NCBI RefSeq assembly: GCF_900112765.1
Contig: NZ_FOMZ01000008.1
Location: 248,001 to 312,000, forward strand
DNA: 64,000 nucleotides
From: Actinopolyspora alba
Lineage (GTDB): Bacteria; Actinomycetota; Actinomycetes; Mycobacteriales; Pseudonocardiaceae
Reading direction: 5' to 3'
Below are positions 49,328 to 58,825 of the stretch, piece after piece. Under the pieces are notes generated by a model that saw only the letters and a program-made list of their open reading frames with translations, did not search any database and had not been told where the DNA came from. Positions within the stretch are counted from its first letter, which is position 1. Every line of letters begins with the position of its first letter. Both the position numbers and the translations under genes were made by a program.

Positions 49328-49633
49328 TCACCGGCAGGGTGGTGGCCCGGTGACGTGTGCCCGGGAGAGCCTGGTGGCTTGCTCGTGCAGCTGGTCGCGC
49401 CACGACCGCAGCGCGCACCGGATGACGTCGGGAAGTTCGTCGTTGCGGTGCGCCTCGTCGAGGAAGCGGTCGACGGCGTGTGCCAGCGCTCGGGTGTGTT
49501 CGGCCCGCTGAGCGGGCGGCAGCGCACGGCTCCCGGATCGCCAGCGGTCGTAGTGACGCCGCAGTTCGAGCAGGAATTCGTGCCCACCGTCGGGTGCGAA
49601 CTCCCGGTCTATGTGGGAATGGTCGTTGGACAT
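49328..49633 (-). CDS. Small hypothetical protein
   Basis: 101 aa from the ATG at 49633. Helical, charged: GGHEFLLELRRHYDRWRSGS, AEHTRALAHAVDRFLDEAHR, DVIRCALRSWRDQLHEQATR. Codon use looks like the host chromosome. Unknown function; it stands alone between the defence island and the ferritin-like gene. The 49634-49929 gap holds nothing else I can support. Confidence 0.5.
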   Translation of the reverse strand: MSNDHSHIDREFAPDGGHEFLLELRRHYDRWRSGSRALPPAQRAEHTRALAHAVDRFLDEAHRNDELPDVIRCALRSWRDQLHEQATRLSRAHVTGPPPCR

Positions 49634-49929
49634 GCGAGCTCCGATCAGTTTTCACCCGCCAGATCACGGGAGACTCATGTGGTCGCGAACCGAACCGGCG
49701 AAGGATTCTCCGAGCACACCGGCGGAATCGGCGGGAAGTACCGGGAGTACACCCCGCCGATCCGCCGTCCGACCGGCATCCGCCCTAGGGCGTTCGCCCG
49801 ATCAACCAAATCTCCGGCGACGGAGTGCCGCGCGAGCGGGAAACGCGATCGCCGGTGTGCGTGCTCATACTCGGTGCTCGTCCCCGAGCTGCCGGGGACA
49901 ACCGCATTATCGGACGGACACCGCTCCGA

Positions 49930-50885
49930 TCAGGTGTTGTCGGCGCTGGTGTTGATCGAACCGTTGACACCGCTCGGGAAGAAGCCACCGGAGGTGGCCC
50001 GCTCGGGAGTCAGGTAGACGATGTTGAGAACCTGACCGGCGGTGCGGCTGAAAGCCTTGCCCGTCGCGTCGGTGGGCACGATGTTGGCGCGCCCCCTGCC
50101 GTCGACGATCCCCTGATCGAGGTCGTCCGACCCGTCGAGGCTGTCCCGGGCGTCGGAGAGCATGCCCGCCGCCTCCTTCAGGTCACGGGCACCGCCGAGC
50201 AGGCTGTCCAGCAACCCCGGTTCCTTGTCGTACAGCACGGTGCGGATGTTGGCCGCGTGGTAGGCCTCGGCCGCCAGGATGCCCGCCGCCGCTTCCAGGT
50301 AGGTCTTGTTGTCGACCAACGGGGAGGCCCCTTGTAGGCGGTCACCCCGACGTCCTCGAACAGGTAGGCGGCGAGCAGGAAGTTGTCCTCGTTGGCGAAC
50401 GGGTCGAACTCCTGCCCCTCGCCGATCAGCCCCGCCGCCCGAGCGGCGGCCGTGAAGCTCTCGCGCAGGTTGATCCGCGGCTGGGCGACCTTGGCCGAGC
50501 CCAACGCCGAGCGCAGGAACTCGATGTGGGCCCGCTCGTCGGCGGCGATCTCCGTGGCGTACTGCCGCGCCTTGCTGCTCTCGAACGGCACGGCATGACC
50601 GCCGGTCACCGTTCCCCGGTCGCCCTTGCCAGTGGTCAGTTCCTCGGGCAGCCCCACACCGTGGACGGCGTAGGAGTAGAACTGTCCTTCGAGGTACTCC
50701 AGGTTCAGGGCGAAGTTGAGCACGGCACCGTCGCCCGGTCCCCGCGAAGCGGTCTCGGCCGCACCGGCGGTTCCCAGCCCGGCCGAGGAAGCGGCTGCTG
50801 CACCGGCGACACCGAGCCCTCCCAGCCCGGCGGTCCGCAGGAAATGACGACGATCCGAATCGGTTTCGGAAGAACGATTGATCAT
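49930..50885 (-). pseudogene. Tat-exported ferritin-like protein, frameshifted
   Basis: From the ATG at 50885: a twin-arginine signal (SDRRHFLRTAGLGGLGVAGA), then a ferritin-like helical domain (LNFALNLEYLEGQFYSYAVH, EIAADERAHIEFLRSALG, FLLAAYLFEDVGVTAYKG). After this the frame shifts at the four-C run 50328-50331 (plus strand); the rest (LVDNKTYLEAAAGILAAEAY, HAANIRTVLYDKEPGLLDSL) is in another frame. One added base restores a ~318-aa protein of the ferritin-like Tat family (PF13668 type), secreted in actinomycetes and linked to stress. The glutamates and EAYH-type residues of the diiron site are kept on both sides. Error or real mutation cannot be told. Confidence 0.8.
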
Positions 50886-51079
50886 TCCGGCCAGATAACT
50901 CTTACCGAACACGCAATCCTCCTCAATCACAAGTGCGAGGGATCTCGCGATCCGGCGTTCGGGATGAACAGGTCCGCCGATTGGCCGAGTGCCGCTTACT
51001 CACCTGTTCGTGTCGCTCCGGTTGGTGTCACTTGCGAACAGCGACCGAGCGCGGCCGGGAGCACCGGAGCGACACCTCA

Positions 51080-52585
51080 TCACTCCTGGTCGGAGCCCGT
51101 GGTGAGCGTGCCGCGCGCGAACGTGCCGAGGATGCGCTGGTGGGTCTGGCGCGGCAGGTGCCGGTTGCCCGGCTCCCCGAACGGGGTTCCGGGCCGGACC
51201 GGGGCCTCGCCGAGCAGTCCGTCGATCCCGGGCCGGGTGAGCATCAGCAGCCCGTGCGTGGCACGAGTGCAGGTCACGGCCAGCCTGCCGAAGGCCGAGT
51301 TGAACTCGTCCAGGCGCGAGGCCCCGCTCAACGGGTGAATCGCGACCGTGAGGCGGTTGGTCTGCCCCTGCCACGAGTCGACCGTCGAGGCCACGACCTC
51401 GCTCTCTCGCAGCGAGTACTTCTTCCGCAGCCGCTCGGCGACATCGGTGGCGTCGTCCACCGCCTGGTTGCGCGTAGCCAGGATCGCGACCAGCGGGTCA
51501 CCGGAGTCCTCACCCGGACGTGCCGTGAGCGTGTTCCCAGTCGGAGCCCCCTCGCCGTCGTACTCGGCGTGTTCGAGCGCGAAACCGGCGGCGAACAGCT
51601 CGTCGAGCAGCGACTCGACGGTCGCCAGCAGCGGCGGGTCCACATCGGCCGCCTCCGGCTCGGGCAACCCCTCGACTTCGAGCAGCGTCGGCACGCCGGT
51701 ACCGACCTGCCGCCAGATCGCGGCCGACTCGCCGGAGAGCTTCTCGGCGACCAGCGCCCTGTCCCCCGGCGCGGCCACGCAGTCGAGCTCCGCCCACTCG
51801 GGGTAGAACGCCCGCCACAGTTCGAGGTGACCGGCAGCGGGGCGCCATACCGCCGGTAGTTCGACGGACCAGGTGCGTTCGTCAGCCTCGTAGTCGGTGG
51901 GCCAGGCGCGGTACGGGTTGAACCCCGGGTCGCCCCGCCACGGATTCGCGCCCACCTCCAGCGGCGGGAGCTGCCCCACGTCACCGACCCCGACCGTGAT
52001 CGGGGCCGCCTTCGCCACCCTGTCGAACCGGTGGTGCGGCAGCTGCCAGGCCTCGTCGACGAACAGCACGTCGAACACGGTCTCGCCGTTGTGCCCGGGA
52101 CCGAGGTGTTCGGCCAGCCGGTCCAGCTCCCGGGGCGTGCCGAGCCGGTGCGCGGTCGAGATCACCACCTCACACTCGGACGGGATGTCCGAAGCCTTGC
52201 TGACCACGGTCGAGTGGGAACTCGCCTCCTCGGGAACCTCCTGGTACCGGTCCTTGCCGACGAACAGACAAACCCGGTCCGCCCCGAGAATCCGCCCCAA
52301 CGAGGCCGCGAGCGGGTGGATCTGCTTGTTCGTGAAGGCGGTGAGGACCACGCGATCGCATTCGGACCGCTCGACGGCATCGGCCACCAGCTTCCGCAGG
52401 ATGAAGGACTTGCCCGCACCCGCCGCGGCCTTGAGCAGCAGCCGATCCAGTGGGGCGGTGCCGGACAACGCGTCGCGCAGCACCCGGAGCGCCTCGTCCG
52501 CCACGGCGGCGTTACCCGCCGCGGCCCGGTCGTGGTGCACACGATCGGCAGCGCTGTCCTCCGGTTGGCGGAACTCGACGGTCAC
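51080..52585 (-). CDS. SF1 (Dna2/AAA_30-like) helicase, partner of the Fe-S nuclease
   Basis: 501 aa. Walker A LLLKAAAGAGKSFILRKLV (~49-67), Walker B DVLFVDEAWQLPHH (~175), the sensor VGVGDVGQLPPLEVG, and C-terminal motifs STVDSWQGQTNRLTVAIHPL and RLAVTCTRATHGLLMLTRPG. This is the arrangement of Dna2/Upf1-type SF1 helicases. It starts GTG 24 bp after the 940-aa nuclease-like gene stops, so the two are one operon. A duplicated 13-mer GAGCTGGAGTGAC spans the junction. Together they probably process DNA ends. Confidence 0.85.
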   Translation of the reverse strand: MTVEFRQPEDSAADRVHHDRAAAGNAAVADEALRVLRDALSGTAPLDRLLLKAAAGAGKSFILRKLVADAVERSECDRVVLTAFTNKQIHPLAASLGRILGADRVCLFVGKDRYQEVPEEASSHSTVVSKASDIPSECEVVISTAHRLGTPRELDRLAEHLGPGHNGETVFDVLFVDEAWQLPHHRFDRVAKAAPITVGVGDVGQLPPLEVGANPWRGDPGFNPYRAWPTDYEADERTWSVELPAVWRPAAGHLELWRAFYPEWAELDCVAAPGDRALVAEKLSGESAAIWRQVGTGVPTLLEVEGLPEPEAADVDPPLLATVESLLDELFAAGFALEHAEYDGEGAPTGNTLTARPGEDSGDPLVAILATRNQAVDDATDVAERLRKKYSLRESEVVASTVDSWQGQTNRLTVAIHPLSGASRLDEFNSAFGRLAVTCTRATHGLLMLTRPGIDGLLGEAPVRPGTPFGEPGNRHLPRQTHQRILGTFARGTLTTGSDQE

Positions 52586-52609
52586 CTCGTCACTCCAGCT
52601 CGCACGTGG

Positions 52610-55432
52610 TCACTCCAGCTCGTCGAGGGTCACGCCGTCCGGGGGAGCCAACACCGGCCGTGTGGTGGCGTCCCCGACCGGCGCGCCGGACGGGGCCACC
52701 TCGAACGCGTCGGAGTCCACGATCGGCGGCCATACCTCCGGGTTGAGCTCGCCACGAGCGCGGCGCTCGGCGAGCTGGTCGGAACGCTCGGCCTCGACGT
52801 CCTCGTGCGGACGGCAGCAGCGCTCGTGCGTCTCGGGGTCCTCGGCGTAGGAGCCCGCCTCGCACGTCGGCTCCGGCGCCGCGAGGTTGTCCACCCGGGG
52901 TCTGGCGACACTGAGGAACGCGTTTCCCTTGTTCGTCGAGAACCACGCGAAATCGGCGACGAGCAGTCGGTCGCTGGCGGCCAGTCCTGGGGCGTTCTCC
53001 GGTTCCCACGCGAACCGGCGGGGCGTTTCGGGGTCATCCACATCGGCCAACGGGCCGATCGACAACCCCGCGAACTTGAAGTTGCTCTTCTGGACCGTGA
53101 GTTCGACGTCCGGATGTTCCACGCAGGATTCGCCGTTGACGTGCAGCAGCACGATCCTGCTCCCGGCGCGGATCCTGCGGGAAGCCACGTCGAGCACCAG
53201 CGGCCGGACCGAGACCACCGTGGCGACCGCCACCTCGCGCGTGCCGACGTCGGTGGCCAGCTCCTCGGCGAACTGCGGGTTCGACAGCGCCAGGAGCTGA
53301 CTCCGGCACCTGCCGTCGCTCTCGATGACGTCCACGAGCGCGTTGCGCCAGACACGGTGCGTACGTCCGAACCGGACCAGGTCGGAGGCGCGCAACGAGA
53401 GCCGTCGCCGCCAGACCGCCTGGGCGTCGGCCTCGATCTCGCGGTGCACCCGGCGCAGCCGCGAATCGGGAACGGTGTGCAGCACGGCCAGGGCGCGGTC
53501 GATCATGCCGCGCTTGTAGTCGAGCTCCTCGGTCACCAGCGCGGTGTACTCGCTCGCCGCCGAGTCCGGCCGCCCCGTACCGGACTGTTCCGGGCCGAAC
53601 CGCCCCGAACCGGGCTGCCCCGGATCGGCCCGCTCGGCATCCACTCGGGTCAGCGCCTCGTGGATGGCGTCCGAACTCCCACTCGTCAGCCGGGCGCCCG
53701 GGGTGTGCGGCGCGGCTTCGATCTCGTCCTCCAGCTCGCGCGGCTTCACCGCCCCCTCGGTCGCGGTTTCGGCCCAGCGCACCAGGTAGTCCAGCCGGTA
53801 GGAGGCGACCGGTGGCCCGCCCGCCACCACGTGCCGCGCCAGTGACTCCCGCAGCTCGATGATCGGGGACCGGAGGGTGAGCGCCCTGGCGCGGTCCTCC
53901 TCCAGCAGGAAGGACACCGCCGTACGCGCCGTCTCCGGCAACGAGTACGGGATCTCGGCGGGCTCGCCGTCGAAGGTCAGCGGAGTGCGGCCCATCAGCT
54001 CGTCGCGTCGCCAGCGCAGCCCGCTGAGCTCGATACCCGCCAGGTTGTCGGCGATCGAGACGAGCACGTCGGCCGTCGGCTGGTCCGGCACGACGAGGTG
54101 AACCGGGCCGGGGTTCTCCTCGTCGAGGCGGCGCTGCTCGGCCATCGCCTCGGACAGTTCCCGGCCCAGCAGGTGCATCACCTCGCGCCGGGTCCACGCG
54201 GACTGCGGGTCGTCGAACACGGTGGTCCGCCAGGGCTCGGGGCCGCGGGTGGTGACGCGCCGCAGCGCGATCCCGTGCATGCCCAGCACAGCGGAGTCCG
54301 ATTTGGCCAGCACGAGGTCGATGGTGCCCGGGCGGCCCGCCTGGTCGACGCGCCGCTGGCCGGTGCGGCGCGCGACCCCGTCCAGCGTCGCGGAGACGTT
54401 GGCGACCACCGAGGCGGGCGCGTCGCCGGTCCCGTTCGTGCCGTCCACCAGGCCGACGAGTTGGGGTCGCGTATCGGGCGGTATCCCCAGCTCGATCAGC
54501 AGGTCGGTCGGATCGTCGGAGGTGCGGAGCTCCTCGCGGCAGTAGGAGAACAGGGTGCAGGTGGTGCAGGAGGCGGGATCGAACGTCGCCCGCAGGTGCG
54601 CGACGTAGTCCGCGAGGTTCGCGGTTTCCTCGGGGGCCGACCGCTCGAACTCGCGCTGCCGCTCCGCCAGCCGCATCCGCACCTCGGCGCGGTGGTCGTC
54701 GAGTGCTTCGACCAGGGCCTCGGGCTGCAGGAAGGCGTTGCGCGGGACGGCGAGCACACCGTGCGAGTGGACCGACATGCCGGTGGGCAGGGACGAAGCG
54801 GAGCGGGCCGACTCCGCCGCGAGGGCGACCCGCAGGAAGCCCTTGAGCAGTCTGGCGTCCTCGATCCGGGATCTCACCCGTTCGTAGTCCTTGGCGGCGC
54901 CGAGGATCAGCCAGGAACCGCCGTCGGCGTCCGGTTCGGGGGCGACCACGGCGAGGTCCGACTCCACCTCGGATTCGGCCGCCATGGTCCGGCTGTCCGG
55001 GAATGCCGCGCTGTCCTCGGGGTTGTCCACGGGTGCGGCGAACGGCAGCGCGAGGGAGTGCAGCAACGTCACCGAGCCGTCGGAAACGGCTCGGGCGTGC
55101 GCGTCCGCCAGCAGGCCCGAGGTCTTCTCGGCGTCGCCGTGCGCGTCCGTCGTGACGATGTCGGTGGGACGGTTCAGGCCGAGCCTGCCGACCGTGGTGG
55201 TCGCCAGCTCGCTCGCGAAGCGGTCCGTGCGCACCAAGTGCTCGAAGGTGACGGCACGCATCCAGCGGGCGGCCGGGATGCGGCCCGAGTCGTCGGGGTA
55301 ACCGATCTCGGCCGCGAGTTGCCGCCGCGTGCGCCCCACCAGCAGCGGGTCGGTGCCGCGGAACCGAGCGCAGGCGACGTGCGCGGACGCGGCGACGTCG
55401 CTCGCCGCAGCCGCGAGCGAGTTCTCCGCCAT
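52610..55432 (-). CDS. RecB/Cas4-like nuclease with predicted Fe-S cluster
   Basis: 940 aa from the ATG at 55432. It has a single upstream Cys (HVACARF, ~21) and a later CxxC-x5-C (SCTTCTLFSYC, ~287-296): the four-Cys pattern of Cas4, AddB and Dna2 nucleases, which carry a 4Fe-4S cluster. Between them ESDLAVVAPE and LGAAKDYERV could be the Asp and (E/A)xK of a RecB-type nuclease; the acidic residue before AAK is unusual. The C-terminal half has an OB-like part (IVLLHVNGESCVEHPDVELT) and a long acidic tail. Operon with the SF1 helicase downstream, so together they look like a split Dna2/TM0106-type nuclease-helicase. Confidence 0.7.
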   Translation of the reverse strand: MAENSLAAAASDVAASAHVACARFRGTDPLLVGRTRRQLAAEIGYPDDSGRIPAARWMRAVTFEHLVRTDRFASELATTTVGRLGLNRPTDIVTTDAHGDAEKTSGLLADAHARAVSDGSVTLLHSLALPFAAPVDNPEDSAAFPDSRTMAAESEVESDLAVVAPEPDADGGSWLILGAAKDYERVRSRIEDARLLKGFLRVALAAESARSASSLPTGMSVHSHGVLAVPRNAFLQPEALVEALDDHRAEVRMRLAERQREFERSAPEETANLADYVAHLRATFDPASCTTCTLFSYCREELRTSDDPTDLLIELGIPPDTRPQLVGLVDGTNGTGDAPASVVANVSATLDGVARRTGQRRVDQAGRPGTIDLVLAKSDSAVLGMHGIALRRVTTRGPEPWRTTVFDDPQSAWTRREVMHLLGRELSEAMAEQRRLDEENPGPVHLVVPDQPTADVLVSIADNLAGIELSGLRWRRDELMGRTPLTFDGEPAEIPYSLPETARTAVSFLLEEDRARALTLRSPIIELRESLARHVVAGGPPVASYRLDYLVRWAETATEGAVKPRELEDEIEAAPHTPGARLTSGSSDAIHEALTRVDAERADPGQPGSGRFGPEQSGTGRPDSAASEYTALVTEELDYKRGMIDRALAVLHTVPDSRLRRVHREIEADAQAVWRRRLSLRASDLVRFGRTHRVWRNALVDVIESDGRCRSQLLALSNPQFAEELATDVGTREVAVATVVSVRPLVLDVASRRIRAGSRIVLLHVNGESCVEHPDVELTVQKSNFKFAGLSIGPLADVDDPETPRRFAWEPENAPGLAASDRLLVADFAWFSTNKGNAFLSVARPRVDNLAAPEPTCEAGSYAEDPETHERCCRPHEDVEAERSDQLAERRARGELNPEVWPPIVDSDAFEVAPSGAPVGDATTRPVLAPPDGVTLDELE

Positions 55433-55548
55433 GCGAAACCCCCAGTGGCGAGCCGGAACGCTCAGCCGGGCACGAGGTGACAGGTCACGGCCCACGAGTG
55501 TAGGAGACCGTGATCCGGCGGAGATGTGTGCCGGGAGTTCAAGGTGGT

Positions 55549-55568
55549 GGGGGGGGGGGGGGGGGGGG
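55549..55568. repeat. 20-base homopolymeric G tract
   Basis: Twenty consecutive G on the plus strand, followed by AACCC. It lies ~117 bp upstream of the RecB/Cas4-like gene start, in its presumed promoter region (C tract on the coding strand). Long mononucleotide runs are prone to slippage; length here may also be uncertain in the assembly. The rest of 55433-55817 has no gene. Confidence 0.9.
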
Positions 55569-55817
55569 AACCCGGTTGCGTTGGGCTGCTCGGACGGGAT
55601 CAACCGGTATGGGGTTCATCCCACGCTGTGCGGATCAAGCGAATGCCCGGAATAAGAACGGAAGCATGTCGTACGACGTGGACTGGTTGAGACCCGAGCT
55701 GAGAGCTGTCGCCTGCTGAAAAGCCGCTCACAACACGCACGGCACCCGTGCAAACGCACTTCTCGCGCCAAGATCGCTGGCCAGTATCACTCCACGACGT
55801 GGATCTCGTACCTGGTA

Positions 55818-56273
55818 TCAGCGATTCTTCACGAGTGCGTGGAGCGGTTCCGGATCCGACTGAGCGAGAAAGCGGTAACTTTGCGGAGGGCGGAAACCGG
55901 CATGGTCGCGCAACCAACCCAGCTCGTATGGATCCGCCAGTTCCTGTGGGTTCGCCACCGTCAAGGCACAGCCGATCCTGCTTCCCACCAGGTAAGAGTC
56001 AAACTCGGCACGGGTGATTCCGACCTGATTACCGTGTCTGCGCCAAAGCCGATTCGGCTCGTCGGCATCCACCGATTTCAGCGTGGCTGTCCCTACTACG
56101 GACATGACAGGCGCGCTGGCATAGATGATGATTTTCGCGCCGGGCAGCGCCGAAACCCGCGTCCGCCGGAGCTCCACTGTCTTCGAGCCATCCAGGATGG
56201 CGTGGGCGAATCGGGGCCGCAATGACATCAACAGCGGCTGTGCCTGCTCCTCGCGCGTCAACTCATCGGTCAC
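55818..56273 (-). CDS. ASCH-domain protein
   Basis: 151 aa from a GTG at 56273 with GAGGGA 7 nt upstream; a longer frame to 56390 has no ribosome site. ASCH fold features: PLLMSLRPRFAHAILDGSKT (start strand/helix with the RPRFA and DGSKTVELRR set), IYASAPVMSVVGTATLKSVD, and the closing YRFLAQSDPEPLHALVKNR. ASCH proteins are PUA-like RNA-binding or RNA-processing proteins; some deacetylate nucleosides. It lies 120 bp downstream of the GNAT-PIN-like gene and is probably its partner. Confidence 0.8.
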   Translation of the reverse strand: MTDELTREEQAQPLLMSLRPRFAHAILDGSKTVELRRTRVSALPGAKIIIYASAPVMSVVGTATLKSVDADEPNRLWRRHGNQVGITRAEFDSYLVGSRIGCALTVANPQELADPYELGWLRDHAGFRPPQSYRFLAQSDPEPLHALVKNR

Positions 56274-56393
56274 TTCGGATCCCTCACGACGCGTGAGCCT
56301 ACCGCTTCGTCGATGTGACAGAGCGTCTTGGGGAGAGTCGCTAGACCTATTCACGCTTCGAACTTTAGTTCGAGAGACGTTGTGCGTCATCCC

Positions 56394-58442
56394 TCAAGTG
56401 GCGAACCCAGCTTTATACAACGCCGCGTACATTTCCGCGTCGATAGCCCGCGCGGAGCGGAAGTTTTCCGGAGCTCCGGGATACTGTTTGGCCAACCGCT
56501 TGTACTGACGCAGCGGCACAGGATGATCGAACAGTTCCGTGTCCGCGAATCGCATGGCCAGGGCTTTAGGGTTCCCCCGCGCGGCTTCGACGACTTGCAC
56601 GCGGTTGAAGACACCGTAGTAGGAGAACTTGTCATGCAACCGATCCGGGGTATCGATGACGAGCTCTTCGAGCCGCGAGGTCGCGAAGAAGTGCCTGGCA
56701 CCAGTCTGATCACCACTGGAATACCACACGATGCGTGCTGGAGCCCTGAGCACATTGTTCTTTGTACTGCGGAAGTACACATGCTCACGTCCCAAGGACA
56801 GCCAACTGTTCCTCGGAGGCAGCACAGGTGGGTATCCGAAAAGTTCGGCAGAATAGTCCGTCCTGATCGGAGCTATGAAGCACGGCAATTCGCTGTCGAT
56901 AACCTTCGCTGGCCACCAAGCATGCTCGAGCCGACTCGCCGCATGCGAAGACAGGAGCGCAGGCAAGGAATTCGGCTTACCCATGTCAGCGACCCGGAAC
57001 GACTTCGCCGCTGCTTGTTCCACCTCCACGGCCGTACCGCAGACATCGACAACAGGGGCAACCCAGCTGTTTTCCCGAGAGACGAATGACTCGTAGCTCA
57101 TGGCCTGATCGAGCCGCCGCGAAAGGTGTTCATCGGTGATTTTCACCGCGATTGCTCCCTGCTCGCGAGCACGTATCCGGAGTCTCCATAGCAGGTGACG
57201 CGCGAGCGTATCGGTCAGTGAATGATCATTCACCCGAAGCAACGGTACTTCGATCAATTCCGGACTCTCGAGCACCACGAAGACTGCGAGCATAGCACCC
57301 TCGGGAGCACGAACGATATCGATATCATGGTCTTGCTTCACATGGTAACGAATACGCTCCCGAAATCGCCTCTCGCTCTCACCAGAAAGCAGCGCGGAAA
57401 TAGCCGCAGCCTCCGACTCGATCCTTGTTCCGGCGCGGGCCGTGGTGAACTCCGTATCCGCTAGACTTTCGGTCTGAAAGCTCGCTGCGTTGGCCAGTTC
57501 ATCCAGATGTTTGAATACGTATTCCGGGGGAATTACCCTCATGCCAGCAATTTCTTCGACTACCGAACTGAGGTTCGATACTAGATTGTCATTACTGGTC
57601 AAGAATACAGGGACACCGGTTCCCGCAGCATGAACGACCCGAGCGAGATCCCACTCTTCTTGTCGAGTTCTCGGATAATTCCCCTTCTCCAGTAGGGCAC
57701 TCCGGATCGCATCGTCCAGCCTCGAAAAGGTGTCCGCGTTCACACCGAGCTCCGGGCATCCACCGAACGCATCGAGCAACAGAACCTTTTCCCGTGTGAA
57801 TTCTTTTTCGATCTCGGTACGTATATCGGAGGTAACGATCAACTCGATTCGCTCCGCTAGATCGTCCGCCAAGAGATATCGGAATTCGTGAGATGAAGGA
57901 TCCAGCAGAATCCGAAGCACATCGAGGTCGACGACAGCGCGAACAGGAGCAGGCTGTTCGTACACGGTGAACAAATCTGGGTGGCCATGGTCGCGCCACC
58001 AGACGGTCATGGGCGCTTTGTCTGCCCCGCGTCCGACGGCTTTGGCAGCTCGGTCCATGAACCCGAGGGCACGCCATGTTCCGGCCAGGCCGTAGTCGTC
58101 ACGACACTTGGCCCGTATACCAATACGATCCTTGTATCGCTCGCTGATCTCATCGACCAGCATCTTTGCGATACCAGCCCCACGTTCGTCGGAGCCTACG
58201 CACAGATGGGTGAGAACGACTTCGTCGCGCGGCAATCGGAACAGCGCATAACCAAGCACCTTTCTCTCACCGGGCGGGCAAGCCGCGAGGATCCGGCCTT
58301 GTTCGGCAGCTTCATCGTAAGCCGACCATGGAAGATGCCCCAGCCGGTCACGGTACTGATCCCCGAGCCGCATCACTTGATCGAGCAGTTCCGGGTCCTC
58401 TGCACCGACCAGCACGACCTCAACAGCGCTTGCCCTGTCCAT
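56394..58442 (-). CDS. GNAT acetyltransferase fused to a PIN-like domain
   Basis: 682 aa from the ATG at 58442. GNAT domain ~10-150: VLTHLCVGSDERGAGIAKML with the acetyl-CoA loop DERGAG, then GLAGTWRALGFMDR. PIN-like domain ~165-310: VRAVVDLDVLRILLDPSS (first Asp), VTSDIRTEIEKEF, VFLTSNDNLVSN (Asp near the end). The C-terminal ~370 residues form a further region I cannot name, with FRVADMGKPNSLPALLSSHA, FATSRLEELVIDTPDRL and GVFNRVQVVEAARGNPKALA, possibly PUA/ASCH-like at its end. It might acetylate and cleave RNA. The ASCH gene follows on the same strand, which suggests a functional unit, perhaps defensive or toxin-antitoxin-like. Confidence 0.7.
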   Translation of the reverse strand: MDRASAVEVVLVGAEDPELLDQVMRLGDQYRDRLGHLPWSAYDEAAEQGRILAACPPGERKVLGYALFRLPRDEVVLTHLCVGSDERGAGIAKMLVDEISERYKDRIGIRAKCRDDYGLAGTWRALGFMDRAAKAVGRGADKAPMTVWWRDHGHPDLFTVYEQPAPVRAVVDLDVLRILLDPSSHEFRYLLADDLAERIELIVTSDIRTEIEKEFTREKVLLLDAFGGCPELGVNADTFSRLDDAIRSALLEKGNYPRTRQEEWDLARVVHAAGTGVPVFLTSNDNLVSNLSSVVEEIAGMRVIPPEYVFKHLDELANAASFQTESLADTEFTTARAGTRIESEAAAISALLSGESERRFRERIRYHVKQDHDIDIVRAPEGAMLAVFVVLESPELIEVPLLRVNDHSLTDTLARHLLWRLRIRAREQGAIAVKITDEHLSRRLDQAMSYESFVSRENSWVAPVVDVCGTAVEVEQAAAKSFRVADMGKPNSLPALLSSHAASRLEHAWWPAKVIDSELPCFIAPIRTDYSAELFGYPPVLPPRNSWLSLGREHVYFRSTKNNVLRAPARIVWYSSGDQTGARHFFATSRLEELVIDTPDRLHDKFSYYGVFNRVQVVEAARGNPKALAMRFADTELFDHPVPLRQYKRLAKQYPGAPENFRSARAIDAEMYAALYKAGFAT

Positions 58443-58825
58443 GTAAGCCAGTTTGGACGTAAATAGCACCCGAAAGGTGCAGTTCGAACAAGACCACCCA
58501 ATCGGAGCAGTCGATCATGCGGTACCGAGATTTTAAGTTTGCCCATGAACGGGAGCTTTGCTGTACCGTGCGAGCCAATCCTCCGTCCCGCTCGGCCCAT
58601 ATCCCATGGCCCCAGATACATCGTTACGTGGAAAGGTGATTGGTGGGTACGTGTTGCTTCAACAGGGGTTACAATCACCGTGCACTGCGATGAGGATCAT
58701 CCAGGCGATTCCCACGGCCGCTATTTGACTACACCTTTATGCCACGGTTCGAGCGACAGCGGGCGATTCGCAGCATTCTCCAGTGACGTCACCGCACCCG
58801 TTCGGGCGTGGTCGGCGGCAATGAT
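58443..58825. other. Gap upstream of the GNAT-PIN-like gene
   Basis: About 380 bp, AT-richer near 58500-58560 and 58660-58740, probably containing the promoter of the GNAT-PIN-like gene. No coding frame or dyad that I trust. Confidence 0.4.

Noticed and set aside
49328-49633. drmC candidate after drmB
   Set aside because: It is on the opposite strand, only 101 aa, helical, and has no HxKxxxxD phospholipase-D motif.
54098-55480. 460-aa plus-strand open frame opposite the RecB/Cas4-like gene
   Set aside because: Low-complexity Gly/Arg/Val composition, no domain, no ribosome site; shadow of the minus-strand gene. The same applies to 5055-6767 opposite ectB and 38783-39766 opposite the GHKL-SF2 gene.
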